Origin: Candidatus Bathyarchaeota archaeon
GTDB taxonomy: Archaea; Thermoproteota; Bathyarchaeia; Bathyarchaeales; Bathycorpusculaceae
Direction: 5' to 3'
Length of the DNA: 60,669 bases
Assembly: GCA_026014615.1 (NCBI GenBank)
Contig: JAOZHZ010000023.1
Span: 1 to 60,669 of the forward strand
In this document: positions 36,218 through 44,483 of the stretch, piece after piece
Layout of the letters: each line of letters starts with the position of its first letter
Position numbering within the stretch: position 1 is the stretch's first letter
Program-made: the position numbers and the translations under genes
The notes under the pieces: generated by a model
Database searches by the model: none
Seen by the model: only the letters and a program-made list of their open reading frames with translations
What the model was told of the DNA's origin: nothing

Positions 36218-36451
36218 ATGCCGAGAGCGTACGTTTTGCTTAACGTCGAAACAGGCGCAGAAGACCAAGTGCTAAAACAACTCGCAAGCCTTGGCGCCGT
36301 GAAGGAAGCCTATGTTTCATACGGTGTCTACGACATTATTATTAAAATTCAATCAGAAACAATGCAAACCTTAAAAGAAACAGTCACACACAAAATCAGA
36401 ACCATCAACCAAGTAATATCCACACTAACGCTGATAATGACAGAAGAATAA
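36218..36451 (+). CDS. Stand-alone Lrp/AsnC RAM domain protein
   Basis: A 77-residue RAM-only protein: PRAYVLLNVETGAEDQVLKQLASLG, VKEAYVSYGVYDIIIKI, INQVISTLTLIM. It has the same fold pattern as the protein at 26623-26910 but only moderate similarity. ATG 36218 follows AAGGGA closely; the longer frame from 36170 adds 16 residues without family features. It lies between two minus-strand membrane-protein genes, transcribed alone. It likely binds an amino acid or similar ligand and may act through oligomers with Lrp proteins. Confidence 0.85.
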   Translation: MPRAYVLLNVETGAEDQVLKQLASLGAVKEAYVSYGVYDIIIKIQSETMQTLKETVTHKIRTINQVISTLTLIMTEE

Positions 36452-36488
36452 ACCAACCGTCCGCTTCATTTAGACATTGGGTATGACC

Positions 36489-37520
36489 CTAGGGGTTCTG
36501 TTTTTCTTTTTCTAATGGGTTATTTTTGCCTAACCTGTTAAAAAGGCCTGTGCTAGTTTTAATCAGGGGCGGCAAACCAATAAGGTCAGTAGTAACAGAT
36601 AGAATACGAATTAATAGCGCAAAAGGAAGAGCAACTTCCAATGGCGCTCCGATATTCGTTAGCAGGAAAACGTATGCGGCTTCCTGTAAGCCTAAACCCG
36701 CAAAGGTTACAGGCACGTACATGAAAACAGCTGTTAAGGGCCCCATGAAAAGCAGGTCTTGGAAGGTGGGCTGGGTTAAACCTATGGCTTGGGCAAGAAT
36801 GTAAAGGGAGATTCCGCTCAACACCACGGAAGCTATAACGGATGCTATGGAGGTTTTGGCTGATTTGCGCATGGCCGTTTTATCCTTAGCGAAAGTAGCA
36901 CGGATAGATTCAAGTTTCCTGATTACCACACCTATAAGCGGAAGTTTAGACAGTTTCTGAAGCACACCTGAAAGAAAGTTAGTCCAGACCAGCACGGTTA
37001 AACCGATGCCGCCGGCAAGCAGCAAGGTTATGCCGATTAGCATGGCGTTCATCATGTATGCGTCGATGCTGATGCGGGTTAGAAAATAAATCAAAGCTAT
37101 AGTCGAGAAGACTGCTTTGATGAAAAAATTCACTGCACCCACTGACATAACGCTCATTAACCCTTTCTCTATGGGCACCGCTTTGAGTTGATTAAGCAAA
37201 ATGGGGGTGGCGAAATAGCCTGATTTTGCGGGGGTAATGTCGCTGAGCAGTTGCCCACCGAAGTTTGCTAGTTGAGTTGTGCGCATGGGTGGTGCGGCGT
37301 CTGCAGCTTTCAGGGCGCCGTACAGTGCAAACCCGATGGCTAAAGATGACAGAATAAAGAACACCACTGATACGCCTAAGAGGGGTAGGTTTACTTGGGA
37401 TAGGACTTTGTAAGTTTCGGCTAGGTTTACGCTGCGGAATAGCAAGTAGAGAATCAGGATGCTTACTGCTACTTGAACGGGAATAAGCAGAGTGCGTATG
37501 CGTTTGGAGGATAAATTCAC
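36489..37520 (-). CDS. UPF0104/lysylphosphatidylglycerol synthase-type membrane protein (flippase-like), second copy
   Basis: A 343-residue paralogue of the protein at 33338. About eight membrane helices are evident. Family landmarks are FGGQLLSDITPAKSGYFATPILL (the P-x-x-x-G-x region), KGLMSVMSVGAVNFFIKAVF and the C-terminal VTFAGLGLQEAAYVFLLTNIG. The start is GTG 37520, with CGGAG eight bases upstream. The region upstream is the GT-rich non-coding stretch, and the next minus-strand gene is the second propeller. Role in lipid or lipid-linked glycan transport is inferred from family and neighbourhood. Confidence 0.83.
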   Translation of the reverse strand: MNLSSKRIRTLLIPVQVAVSILILYLLFRSVNLAETYKVLSQVNLPLLGVSVVFFILSSLAIGFALYGALKAADAAPPMRTTQLANFGGQLLSDITPAKSGYFATPILLNQLKAVPIEKGLMSVMSVGAVNFFIKAVFSTIALIYFLTRISIDAYMMNAMLIGITLLLAGGIGLTVLVWTNFLSGVLQKLSKLPLIGVVIRKLESIRATFAKDKTAMRKSAKTSIASVIASVVLSGISLYILAQAIGLTQPTFQDLLFMGPLTAVFMYVPVTFAGLGLQEAAYVFLLTNIGAPLEVALPFALLIRILSVTTDLIGLPPLIKTSTGLFNRLGKNNPLEKEKQNP

Positions 37521-38065
37521 GTTTTGGGCTCCGATTTTCTGGTTTGAGATGGATGAGTTACAGGTTCTTTGGTGGGAGGTGATTTATGTTTTGCTGCTTT
37601 GGTCTGTTTTGTTTGTTTTGTGTGGTTGTGGTAGGTTTGGGTGCCACTTCTTTTAGGTTGTGGTTTTTGTTGGTTTTGGGTGTTGGGTTGTTTTTGTGTT
37701 TGTTTGGGTTGTGGGTTGCGGGTTGTTCTTTCACTTCTGTACATGGCTACATGTTGTGTTTGGCTGGTTGTGGGTGTGAGTGCATGTTGAGTGCGGGTGT
37801 GTTTCACTAGTGAATTTTTGAGGATTTCTGTCTGTTAATGTTGATTTTTGTGTGTGGGTTTTCTGTTTGGGTGGCTGGTTTTGTGGATGTTGAGTGTTGG
37901 CTGCAGACCTTTTCACTATTTGTTGAGAGTTTAGGGTTTGCTGGGGCTCCGGACGAAATAGGAGAGGAACGAAAGGGGACTGCACAGGTAATTATTGCCC
38001 TGAACCCATTCAGCCCTTTTTTGTTCTCAACGTTGATTACTAAAAAAAGGAAAAGAGGGGGGATT
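37521..38065. other. Strongly strand-asymmetric GT-rich non-coding region
   Basis: 545 bases; between about 37580 and 37910 the plus strand is almost free of A and C (runs such as TGTTTTGTTTGTTTTGTGTGG). The frames there encode only low-complexity peptides (Cys/Val/Leu-rich on plus, Gln/Lys/Thr-rich on minus), so no gene is called. A T-rich minus-strand run at 38041-38062 probably ends the propeller transcript. Confidence 0.6.
38041..38062 (-). terminator. Oligo-T terminator of the second beta-propeller gene
   Basis: On the minus strand, CCCCCCTCTTTTCCTTTTTTTAG follows the stop codon at 38066 directly. Confidence 0.45.
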
Positions 38066-40702
38066 TCATTTGCGTCGTTTGACAACTACTGCTATTGCTG
38101 CTACTAGAGCCACGACGATTACTGCAATGGCGACGTAGACAATGAGTGGTGTTTCGTTTGGAGGCGCTGCCGCGGGTGGGGGCGTTGAGGTAACTTGCGG
38201 GTTTGACCCTGTGGATGCTCCGACTGCGATGCTTGTTGTTGCGACTGAGCTGTAGTAGGAGTTAGAGCCATCAAATGATGCAGTGATTGTGTACAGGCCT
38301 TGTGTTGTTGGAGACCATGATGTTGCGTAGTGTCCTGATATGTCGCTGGTTGTTGTGATTGTTTGGGTGTTGCCGTTAGGGTCTGTGGCGTATAGTGTGA
38401 CTTGTACTCCTTGAGCATTATTGGGCAGCGGTTGCTGTTCATACAGGTATGCCATCCAGTCGCCCATGAATTCGTCAGCTATTGCAGGTGTACCTTTTGC
38501 GGGGATACCTAAACATGTGTCTCCGGGGGATTGATCAGTTACGGTTCCTTGGATTGTGACGACGTTTCCGACGCCGGGTGTTGCTGTGACTGTGGTTGCG
38601 CTTTGACCTTTGCCAAAGCAGTAGATTTGGTTGTCATAGCCGTTAAAGCCGACTAGGTAGCCTTCTGCAACTGCCATACCGGATGTAAAGAATCCGTCTA
38701 TGCTCCAGAGTTGTTCTCCGGTCTGTGCGTCAATGGCGTAAAGTTCTGCTCCTCGATAGAGTGGGTCACCGTACTGGATGCTTGAGGCAGCGAAGACTTT
38801 GTTGTCGGCAACGACCATAGCTGATTGCATGAATGGGTAGGTTGGAGTGCTGGTTTCGACTCCGCTGGAGGGTGCTTCAAAGTTCCAGAGATTGTCGCCT
38901 GTGGATAGACTGACAGCGTGGATTCCGTCCATGCATAACTGGTAGATGTTACCGTATGCGTTTGTTTCATATCTTGGCGGTGTTGACGGTTGTGAACCCC
39001 AAGGATTCGGATATGATTCTGAGGGACCCCAGACTTTCTCGCCTGTGTATATGCTGTATCCGTTCCACTGCATTGAGCCTAGCATGAACTCTCCGTAAAC
39101 TCCGTCCGATATCAGCCCCATCAGAGCATATGAAGTTGATCCGACGGGGAGGCTTCGGTTCTGGACCCACATCTGTTCACCTGTTTTCGCGTTGTAGCCT
39201 ATTTCCATTTGCCAGTTCTGAGGAGAAACCATTGATCCCGTGGTAGAAATTATAACTTCAGAGCTAACTGCGGAAATCGCCTGTCCGGGGTAAATTGTGT
39301 CCTGTGTAACAGTCCATTCGTACCCATTTATTGCGTCGACTGTGCGTCCGACTGGCGGTCTCCACATCCAGTAGAATGCTTCTCCTGTTGACAGGTGGTC
39401 AAGGTTGTTGTTGGGGTACTCCAGAGCTTTGCTCGAGTTCCAAAGTGAGAGCGTTTTCTGTGCGGCATTGAGTGTGTAGACTAGTATGCTTCCGTCTTCT
39501 CCATACATGATGGAGCCTCTAGGCACGTTGGCTAGGCTGCAGATGTAGTTTCCGGTGAAGGCATCAAGCATTTGCCAGATGTTAGACCCTTTTAGCGAAG
39601 AGAATGAATAGATAGTGCCGTTACCCATAGTGTACTCGTAGGTTGTATCTTCTTGTGAAACGTAGTTTTCCCAAAGGTACGGAATGGCTCCTTGCTGGTT
39701 GGGCGAGTAATAATTGTAGATTTGTCCAAATTTCAGTATTGGGTATTCCCAAGAAATGTCGGTGCCGCCTATGTGAGCAGAGGTTTGGCTGCCTATTTGG
39801 ATTGGTCCTGTGCTGTTTTGCCACCAGATGGTCTCTCCAGTGCGCAGGTCTACGGCATAGAATCCTTCTCTAGGCGCTGTCGCTTGACCTTCGTTATAGT
39901 AAAGTACTCCGTTCATTATGATGGGTGGCGTGAAGGCTCCTTCATAGAGTTTGCCAGTGTAGTAGTTGGTCATGGTGTCGCCGCCGTATTCGCCGCCGAT
40001 TTGACCGCCAAACATGAGTGGTCTTGTCCAAACGATGTGCGGGGTGTTAGGGGCTGCGGAGTATGGATTGAAGTTGCTGATTGAGTTGTAGGTTCCGTAG
40101 AGCCAGTTACCCGCTATTTGATACCACTCATGGTTTTGTGCGTTTATAGGTCGTTGCCAATAACCATCTGGAAGCGGGGTTTGAGGCAACGAAGTTATGG
40201 GTTGTTGGTGCACGGTGACAGAAACTGAGCTGGTGCTTGGTTCATAGTAGTCGCCGATGAAGAGACTGGTGCTGTACATTGAAGGAATCGGCGGAGGATT
40301 TGCATTAACTAGGGTTTGTCCGGGGAAGGTCATTTTGAAAGTGTATGTGCCGACCATGTCAGGAACGAATTCAGTGTACGCCCAAGCGGTAGGATTAGAA
40401 GTGAACTCGCCCAAGTTTATAGTTGTTCCCGTGGGGTCAGTGACTTCAACCTGGAGTATCCAGTTGTCTCCGTATATTCCGTTTGCTGTTGGTGACAGCG
40501 GATTGAGCCAAAAGCTTACCGCTAAAGTTTGACCAACACCAACGGGGTTAGGCGATGCGGTGATGTAAGCATATGTTGGGATATTCCATGCGGGGTCATG
40601 AGCATTGCCTGCTGGCAGAGCTGCGAGTACAGATAAAGTCATCAGAAGACTCAACAAAACAGCCAAAAGATTATTCTTTTTTTGTATTTTCATCTTTCTC
40701 AT
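38066..40702 (-). CDS. Secreted, membrane-anchored PQQ-type beta-propeller protein (copy 2)
   Basis: An 878-residue paralogue of the protein at 28264-30822, with the same architecture. It has a signal/membrane segment (LLAVLLSLLMTLSVLAALPAG), an Ig-like domain (PTYAYITASPNPVGVGQTL), PQQ-like propeller blades (YAVDLRTGETIWWQ, YNAKTGEQMWVQ, YSIYTGEKVWG, HAVSLSTGDNLWNF, YAIDAQTGEQLW), an Ig-like domain containing WMAYLYEQQP, then a Ser/Pro linker and a C-terminal helix (VYVAIAVIVVALVAAIAVVV) with KRRK. The start is ATG 40702; no Shine-Dalgarno is visible and the TATA-like box at 40737-40747 implies a very short leader. The divergent gene is a TrmB-like regulator paralogous to that of copy 1. Confidence 0.85.
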   Translation of the reverse strand: MRKMKIQKKNNLLAVLLSLLMTLSVLAALPAGNAHDPAWNIPTYAYITASPNPVGVGQTLAVSFWLNPLSPTANGIYGDNWILQVEVTDPTGTTINLGEFTSNPTAWAYTEFVPDMVGTYTFKMTFPGQTLVNANPPPIPSMYSTSLFIGDYYEPSTSSVSVTVHQQPITSLPQTPLPDGYWQRPINAQNHEWYQIAGNWLYGTYNSISNFNPYSAAPNTPHIVWTRPLMFGGQIGGEYGGDTMTNYYTGKLYEGAFTPPIIMNGVLYYNEGQATAPREGFYAVDLRTGETIWWQNSTGPIQIGSQTSAHIGGTDISWEYPILKFGQIYNYYSPNQQGAIPYLWENYVSQEDTTYEYTMGNGTIYSFSSLKGSNIWQMLDAFTGNYICSLANVPRGSIMYGEDGSILVYTLNAAQKTLSLWNSSKALEYPNNNLDHLSTGEAFYWMWRPPVGRTVDAINGYEWTVTQDTIYPGQAISAVSSEVIISTTGSMVSPQNWQMEIGYNAKTGEQMWVQNRSLPVGSTSYALMGLISDGVYGEFMLGSMQWNGYSIYTGEKVWGPSESYPNPWGSQPSTPPRYETNAYGNIYQLCMDGIHAVSLSTGDNLWNFEAPSSGVETSTPTYPFMQSAMVVADNKVFAASSIQYGDPLYRGAELYAIDAQTGEQLWSIDGFFTSGMAVAEGYLVGFNGYDNQIYCFGKGQSATTVTATPGVGNVVTIQGTVTDQSPGDTCLGIPAKGTPAIADEFMGDWMAYLYEQQPLPNNAQGVQVTLYATDPNGNTQTITTTSDISGHYATSWSPTTQGLYTITASFDGSNSYYSSVATTSIAVGASTGSNPQVTSTPPPAAAPPNETPLIVYVAIAVIVVALVAAIAVVVKRRK

Positions 40703-40736
40703 CTCTGAATGTGTGGAGGGTAGTTTCGAGGTGCTC

Positions 40737-40770
40737 GCTTTTAAAAGGATGCAATGTATGACTTATACAT
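40737..40770 (-). promoter_or_regulatory. TATA-like box and inverted repeat ATGTAT-N5-ATACAT
   Basis: CTTTTAAAAG about 40 bp upstream of the propeller start is a good TATA candidate. Just upstream of it, ATGTATgacttATACAT (40754-40770) is a perfect 6-bp inverted repeat at the position of a BRE or activator site. It is a plausible binding site of the divergent TrmB-like protein; the sequence differs from the palindrome near copy 1. Confidence 0.5.
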
Positions 40771-40876
40771 ACATGCCATTTACTGTTGGTGTTTGCTTCA
40801 AAATTTATGGCTGATTAGGTTCTAAGGGTTTACTTTTTATAGTTTTTCGGTTTGACAGGGTAGTCTTATGGAAGAT

Positions 40877-40888
40877 TTAATATATTAA
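40877..40888 (+). promoter_or_regulatory. 12-bp palindrome TTAATATATTAA, probable TATA of the TrmB-like gene
   Basis: A perfect palindrome with a TATA core about 50 bp upstream of ATG 40935. It could combine promoter and autoregulatory operator functions. Confidence 0.45.
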
Positions 40889-40934
40889 TTCTGTTCAAAA
40901 TATGACGCATCTATAGCTAAGTTGGATCACCAAG

Positions 40935-41777
40935 ATGTGGAGACTGGGGGAGAGAAAGAGGGAGGTCCAATCCTTTGAGGGAAAAACTGCGGTTCTGGTA
41001 GAGCTAGGGCTCACTGTTTCCGAAGCGAGAGTGTATCTTGCTCTTGTACAAATGGGTGTCTCTAGAATAGGGTCTGTCTCAGAGGTCACTGGGATTCACA
41101 GAGCAAACTTATACTCAACATTGAGTTCTTTAGAAAATAAATGCCTTATTGAAAAAGAAATTAATTCGCCAGCTACGTATAAAGCTGCGTCGCCTGAAAT
41201 AACACTGCCTATGCTGGTTAAGCGTAAGCAAACGCAAGTTTTTGAATTAAAAACAAAAGCTGAAGCGATGGCTGTGAGTTTAAGTAGTAAGCAATCTTGG
41301 ATGGATGCTGTAAAGGAATCAGGTAAAGAAAAAGCCATGTTTGTTGTTGTTCCGGGCAGAGAAGTCATCGTTAATAGGCTAAAACGGTTGCTTCAGGAAT
41401 CTCAGGTCAGCGTCGATGTGGTTACGACACAGAAAAGGTTTTCTTCAGCTATCTTGGATTTCGCCAAAGATTACAAAAAGGCTCTGGATAGAGGCGTTAA
41501 GATTCGAATTACCATAGAGAAAAATTTGATGGATCAAGCAGCTATTGATATGGTACGAATGCTTGCAGCAAATCCTTCTTTTGAGGTGAAGTGTCTTTCG
41601 TCTGCTGCTGATGCGGTGGTTTCTATTATTGATGAGCAGCAGGCGACTGTTATGATGTCGTCTGTAGCACACCTTGATGGAACGTCTGCTTTGTGGTCAA
41701 ATAACGAGTGTTTTGTGGCGATAGTCAAAAATTACTTTGAAAGTAAATGGAGCAGCACGGTTAAATTGCAAATTTAG
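40935..41777 (+). CDS. TrmB-family transcriptional regulator (copy 2)
   Basis: A 280-residue paralogue of the regulator at 30996. It has a winged helix-turn-helix (LVELGLTVSEARVYLALVQMG, VSEVTGIHRANLYSTLSSLENK), a linker coiled coil and a sensor-like C-terminal half (VDVVTTQKRFSSAILDF, LDRGVKIRITIEKNL, VVSIIDEQQATVMMSS). The shared segment VTTxKRxSSAILxF makes the relation clear. Start is uncertain: ATG 40935 lacks a Shine-Dalgarno, while GGGAGGT lies at about 40960 without a usable in-frame start. It diverges from the propeller gene at 38066-40702. The stop is TAG. Confidence 0.83.
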   Translation: MWRLGERKREVQSFEGKTAVLVELGLTVSEARVYLALVQMGVSRIGSVSEVTGIHRANLYSTLSSLENKCLIEKEINSPATYKAASPEITLPMLVKRKQTQVFELKTKAEAMAVSLSSKQSWMDAVKESGKEKAMFVVVPGREVIVNRLKRLLQESQVSVDVVTTQKRFSSAILDFAKDYKKALDRGVKIRITIEKNLMDQAAIDMVRMLAANPSFEVKCLSSAADAVVSIIDEQQATVMMSSVAHLDGTSALWSNNECFVAIVKNYFESKWSSTVKLQI

Positions 41778-41793
41778 GGTTTATGCTTGGTTT

Positions 41794-41845
41794 TGAATTG
41801 TTTTTGTTTTGTTTGTTTGGGATTTTTTGAGGCGATTTTTTGCTT
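41794..41845 (+). terminator. T-rich terminator region after the TrmB-like gene
   Basis: Several oligo-T runs (TTTTTGTTTTGTTTG, GATTTTTTG, GATTTTTTGC) follow the stop codon within 70 bases. Confidence 0.45.
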
Positions 41846-42295
41846 TGTGCAGGCAAATAACGTGCGGCAAGGGTTTATAATCAATTATTAATGTGTAAAT
41901 TAGCAAAAACAAGATAATAGCAATAGCTTGAATAAACCGTCGTAACGTTTAATGAGGAAAAAATAATAAAACAAGAAAAGAAGACTGTTAAGATTATACC
42001 GGCATGGAAATGGCTTCTAAGTGATAGCACAAGGTAAAAGGAGAAAAACATTTTCAGCCATTATTTTGAGCTAATCCAGTGCAGGCTCATTTTTTGTCGG
42101 TTTCGAGTTAGTTTTAATTCTGTGTCTGTTAGAAAAAGAACACGTTGTGAACGTTGTTAGCGCTGCTTTTGTTTATGAGCTTTTGGTTATTTAATCTTGA
42201 GATAATTGCCAGTTAAGGTTCAGCTCCATTTTCGTTCTTGCATAAACTCACTTATATTATCTAGTCACGAGGTTTTTGTATAGAAGCATCCGATC
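41846..42295. other. Non-coding region with a relic of the terL 3' end
   Basis: About 450 bases. The left part is AT-rich with no visible gene. At 42201-42247 lies a degenerate copy of the terminase 3' end (see the repeat entry). No other feature is supported. Confidence 0.5.
42201..42247 (-). repeat. Degenerate direct repeat of the terL 3' end, left copy
   Basis: Shares GATAATTGCCA, GGTTCAG, TCCAT and TTGCATAAAC in the same order and spacing with 43041-43088 (about 75% identity, one gap). Read on the minus strand it still begins V-Y-A and ends in a TAA, like the end of TerL. The two copies bracket the AbrB-VapC module. Confidence 0.65.
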
Positions 42296-42718
42296 CTAAA
42301 GGATTCTCTTTAACGGAGTATTATCAAAGTCTTTATCGTTTGAGATTATTTCTTGCGCACCGGTTCTAGTTGCTACAGTTAAATGTAGGGCGTCCTCATA
42401 GTCAATTTGGCAGTCATTCATCAGATCTGTAGCTTTGATATAGTCATCGGGTTTGAGGGGTTCAATAATTAAGCCTTTGATATTTGTCAAAGAGGAAACA
42501 ACGTCGGTTACAAAATTTTTGTCTTTAAGATTTTTTCCTGTTAAACCAGCCATGATGACGAGCGTTTCATAAATCGTTAGGCTAGAGGTTATGTATAGCT
42601 TGCTGTGGGAGTTCTCGATTTCTTTGATCCAGTTGTAGGCTGTTTCACCGAATTTGGGGTGGTCGCCCAGCCAATAAATAAATAAGTTGACATCTACGTA
42701 GCGTTTTGGATCCACCAT
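42296..42718 (-). CDS. vapC: VapC-like PIN-domain toxin
   Basis: A 140-residue PIN-domain ribonuclease. Acidic residues of the metal site are visible: D9 in YVDVNLFIYWL, E51 in SLTIYETLV, D109 in DYEDALHL, and D128/D130 in SNDKDFD. VapC toxins cleave RNA, often initiator tRNA or rRNA, when the antitoxin is lost. The start at ATG 42718 overlaps the end of the AbrB gene by 25 bases, so synthesis is coupled; the longer frame from 42763 only reads the antitoxin gene in another frame. The stop is TAG. Confidence 0.87.
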   Translation of the reverse strand: MVDPKRYVDVNLFIYWLGDHPKFGETAYNWIKEIENSHSKLYITSSLTIYETLVIMAGLTGKNLKDKNFVTDVVSSLTNIKGLIIEPLKPDDYIKATDLMNDCQIDYEDALHLTVATRTGAQEIISNDKDFDNTPLKRIL

Positions 42719-42960
42719 TTCTGCATAACCTTCTCTATGAACTCGTCCATGTCTTCTGGCCATTTGGTGATTTTAAAAGCACCGTAATATTTTTCGGCAG
42801 TAGGCTCTGCGGGTTCCATAATTATGGCTTTTCCTTTTGTTTTGATGTTAACGTAGCTTCCTTCTTCGAGTTTGGCTACGTCTCTTATTCGTTTTGGGAT
42901 TCTGACACGTCCTTTCTCATCTACTTTTGCGGTGGTCTCAGTCATCTTTTTCCCACTCAT
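42694..42960 (-). CDS. AbrB/MazE-type antitoxin partner of VapC
   Basis: An 88-residue protein with an N-terminal swapped-hairpin AbrB DNA-binding domain (TTAKVDEKGRVRIPKRIRDVAKLEEGSYV...IIMEP) and a C-terminal, Trp-rich acidic tail (ITKWPEDMDEFIEKVMQKWW) that would fill the VapC active site. The start is ATG 42960 or 42945. It overlaps vapC and follows terL by about 70 bases on the same strand. It should repress its own promoter, as is usual for such modules. Confidence 0.85.
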   Translation of the reverse strand: MSGKKMTETTAKVDEKGRVRIPKRIRDVAKLEEGSYVNIKTKGKAIIMEPAEPTAEKYYGAFKITKWPEDMDEFIEKVMQKWWIQNAT

Positions 42961-43031
42961 TAAATGGAGGCCCCCAAATTTAACTGTTCCCATAGTGCTA
43001 GCCACTATTTTATGTTTGCTGTACATTATTG

Positions 43032-44483
43032 TTATCGAGGGATAATTGCCAAGAATGGTTCAGGTTCCATGTTTGCCGTTGCATAAACCGCCAGTGCGAT
43101 GCTCCAGAACACGTCGTCATGTGTGCCTCTGGGGTGCGAAAAGCCGATAGCGCCGTCCCTGCGCAGTTCATACCGCTCTACGTTGAGCTCCGTGCAGATT
43201 TCTCCTCTGTAGGGTCTCTCCCAGCTCAGCAACGGATAAAAAAATCGTTTGTCCATCATGCGTTGCTTAAACAACCCCGCCATCTCGCTTTTTCGTGGTA
43301 CACTAAAATTCACACCCTCCGTGTTGTCGATGCCTGCGTTTTCCATGTCGGCGATTATGCTGGGGCCTTCGCGTGTAAAGTCTATGCGGATTTTTTCGAA
43401 TCCATTCCAGCGGTCTTGAAGGGCTTTCGTGTAGCCCAGAACGGTAGCGTATAGTGTGGGTTGCTGGAAAATCTTCAGATGCCGCAAAAGGAGCCTGTCG
43501 TTTCGCCGCTCCACTACTGAAAGTACCGAGTAATCTTTTGTTTGCGCCAAGTCTAGCCCAGCAAAAAACTCACCCTTATACTCCATCTCGGCATTAAATT
43601 CGCGCAGGTCCTCGCCGCAGCTTTTAGCGGTGCCGATGCATGAGGCAATTAGGCTTTGAGTTAACCAGACGTCATCGTCTTCTGCCCATTCGGCTTTCAT
43701 TTCCCGTCGCCAACGTGATTGGTCATCACCCATTTGAGTTTTAATTTTCTGAATAATGTTGGGTTTAAGCGGACCTTTGGGGGTCAGGGCTTTTTCCATA
43801 GTCACGTGCGAGGTCTTGAAATCGGAGAAGTCTTTATGGTTAAAAATCTTGAAGAACACGCTGTCCGAATGCCATGGGGTACTACTGCAGACAAATTTGC
43901 CGTCCGTAGTTCCCAAGGTATACAGGATTGCATCGTAAAGCTCTTGATCATTAGCGACGAAGTTGAATTCGTCAGCGTAAACCACATGAAGTGTTGGACC
44001 ACGAATTGTCTCAGGATTGTTAGGGAAAGCTTCGATGCTGCTTCCGTTCATAAAATTTACTTGGGTTCTTTTCGGTTTGAAGGCAACTCCAGAGGGCAGA
44101 TTATAGGTAAATGCTGCTATGCGCGATAGGATTCGTTTGGTTTGGCGCCAAGAGGGTCCGACGATACCTATGGAGCTGTTTGGGTGAGTCACAGCATACC
44201 AGAGTAGAAGTGCGGATACGATGTAGGTTTTGCCGCTTTGTCTACACCAGCGGGCAGCCGTGAACTGGTTTTCTTTGAATAATTCGATGAATTCTTGCTG
44301 GTACTCGTATGGGGTGAATCCGAGCATTTGCTTAAAGAAAACTGAGGGGTCGGCGCTCAACTCTTTTGCTCTGTCGATAACGGTTTGCCTAACTTGTTTG
44401 TTGCTCTGCTGAACATTATGCCACTGGGGTAGAATCTGGCTGGGGCGAAGAGTTCGGGCTTCTTTCTCTAAGTAACCGCGCAT
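43032..44483 (-). CDS. Terminase large subunit-like protein (TerL)
   Basis: A ~483-residue virus-type packaging motor. The ATPase half has Walker A RWCRQSGKT (about 78-86), Walker B HVVYADEF (166-173) and the coupling motif CSSTPW (199-204). The nuclease half has an RNase H-like core with GLDLAQ (D311), RIDFTREG (D368) and HDDVFWSIALA (D456/D457). All expected catalytic acids are present, so the protein may be active. The start is ATG 44483, with GGAGGA five bases upstream, giving a 68-base overlap with the small-subunit gene; ATG 44576 would extend further into it. No portal, capsid, protease or integrase gene is nearby, so this is an isolated pair, either a virus relic or a domesticated module. 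Confidence 0.85.
   Translation of the reverse strand: MRGYLEKEARTLRPSQILPQWHNVQQSNKQVRQTVIDRAKELSADPSVFFKQMLGFTPYEYQQEFIELFKENQFTAARWCRQSGKTYIVSALLLWYAVTHPNSSIGIVGPSWRQTKRILSRIAAFTYNLPSGVAFKPKRTQVNFMNGSSIEAFPNNPETIRGPTLHVVYADEFNFVANDQELYDAILYTLGTTDGKFVCSSTPWHSDSVFFKIFNHKDFSDFKTSHVTMEKALTPKGPLKPNIIQKIKTQMGDDQSRWRREMKAEWAEDDDVWLTQSLIASCIGTAKSCGEDLREFNAEMEYKGEFFAGLDLAQTKDYSVLSVVERRNDRLLLRHLKIFQQPTLYATVLGYTKALQDRWNGFEKIRIDFTREGPSIIADMENAGIDNTEGVNFSVPRKSEMAGLFKQRMMDKRFFYPLLSWERPYRGEICTELNVERYELRRDGAIGFSHPRGTHDDVFWSIALAVYATANMEPEPFLAIIPR
43041..43088 (-). repeat. Direct repeat at the terL 3' end, right copy
   Basis: Last 40 or so bases of the terL coding sequence. An imperfect copy lies 840 bp away at 42201-42247 beyond the AbrB-VapC genes, in the same orientation. 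Confidence 0.65.

Noticed and set aside
37517..37807. 96-codon minus-strand frame rich in Gln, Thr, Lys and Pro
   Set aside because: Complement of the same skewed region and overlaps the start of the UPF0104 gene; composition is unlike a real protein.
37586..37810. 74-codon plus-strand frame rich in Cys, Val, Leu and Gly
   Set aside because: It arises from the GT-rich sequence; all frames there are low-complexity and no ribosome-binding site or family supports it.
40257..40532. Plus-strand frames inside the second propeller gene
   Set aside because: Shadows of a long, well-supported minus-strand gene.
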